A DNA stretch of 20,340 nt from a virus: positions 1-20,340 of the IMG/VR virus record IMGVR_UViG_3300008119_000058; one strand, given 5' to 3'. The notes below the pieces were generated by a model. It made no database searches. It had not been told where the DNA came from and worked only from the letters and a program-made list of their open reading frames with translations. Numbering within the stretch: position 1 is the first letter of the stretch; each line of letters starts with the position of its first letter. The translations under genes were made by a program, and so were the position numbers. Below are positions 20,206-20,340 of this stretch, piece by piece.

Positions 20206-20340
20206 ACGCAAATAGGTTGCGTAGTTTTGTCCTTTTCTTCCTGATATGGGTCAACGATAGGAACATCGGCATCAAGACCTATTTCCTTCCCCCTGTGATG
20301 ACCTTTGGTCCTTTCCTGACATCTTACCATACCCCTTTCC
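20196..20340 (-). CDS. Possible 3' end of a minus-strand gene entering from the right edge (partial)
   Basis: Reading leftward from the edge, a frame stays open for 47 codons to TAA at 20198-20196. It ends DVPIVDPYQEEKDKTTQPIC VKN, which is mixed and protein-like rather than low complexity. The start lies outside the window. The frame's C-terminal codons overlap an inverted repeat (20205-20223), and its stop lies within the second 29-bp repeat. Composition of the region is unusual, so this could also be a chance frame. Confidence 0.35.
   Translation of the reverse strand, partial: ERGMVRCQERTKGHHRGKEIGLDADVPIVDPYQEEKDKTTQPICVKN
20205..20223. repeat. Inverted repeat TACGCAA-5-TTGCGTA
   Basis: TACGCAA (20205-20211) and TTGCGTA (20217-20223) form a perfect dyad with a five-base spacer, directly abutting the second 29-bp repeat. 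Size and symmetry fit a binding site for a dimeric DNA-binding protein, but no such regulator gene is visible in the window. Confidence 0.5.

Overview
The window is part of the genome of a tailed double-stranded DNA phage or prophage, most likely infecting a member of the Bacteroidetes. Phage origin is shown by a fibre gene ending in an S74-type intramolecular chaperone, a RecT annealing protein beside a Cas4/AddB-like exonuclease, a lysis block with endolysin, holin-like and spanin-like genes, dense gene packing with TAATG/ATGA overlaps, and a lone tRNA. A Bacteroidetes host is suggested by TAnnTTTG -7 boxes close to start codons, a near absence of Shine-Dalgarno sites and A+T-rich coding DNA. 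No integrase, capsid or terminase gene lies in this window.

Layout. (1) 1-6827, plus strand: the 3' end of a very long collagen-like fibre gene (at least 1,245 codons, open at the left edge), then an operon of seven smaller genes: a tail-associated protein, a coiled-coil protein, an APS-kinase-like P-loop protein, three small membrane proteins and two unknown proteins. A bidirectional hairpin terminator at 6828-6849 closes it. (2) 14744-6944, minus strand: an early-type block of about 14 genes. It holds two unknown proteins, a protein resembling a reduced family-B polymerase palm, a zinc ribbon, a DUF3846-like protein, several small unknowns, a P-loop kinase-like protein, the exonuclease, a methyltransferase-glycosyltransferase fusion and recT. 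Three promoter-like elements of the form TTTG-N19/20-TAnnTTCG or TAnnATTG lie inside it, and a strong hairpin divides it at 11195-11227. (3) 14903-19165, plus strand: a lysis and envelope block with an SGNH hydrolase, a lysozyme-like endolysin, a two-TM holin-like protein, an L,D-transpeptidase-like (YkuD-type) protein, coiled-coil membrane proteins and a candidate u-spanin. One small minus-strand gene interrupts it. (4) 19182-19974: a promoter box, a CAT-anticodon tRNA, an FkbM-type methyltransferase and a strong terminator. (5) 19975-20340: mostly non-coding, pyrimidine-rich DNA with a 29-bp direct repeat and several inverted repeats. A possible gene tail enters from the right edge on the minus strand.

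How the parts may work together. The fibre shaft is a proline-free Gly-X-Y polymer rich in Ser and Thr, built from a 63-residue super-repeat. The phage also carries a glycosyltransferase fused to a methyltransferase, plus a separate FkbM methyltransferase. A testable idea is that these enzymes decorate the fibre, or alternatively the host surface glycan. The lysis block offers a complete three-barrier route: holin-like protein, peptidoglycan enzymes, and a single-protein outer-membrane spanin.
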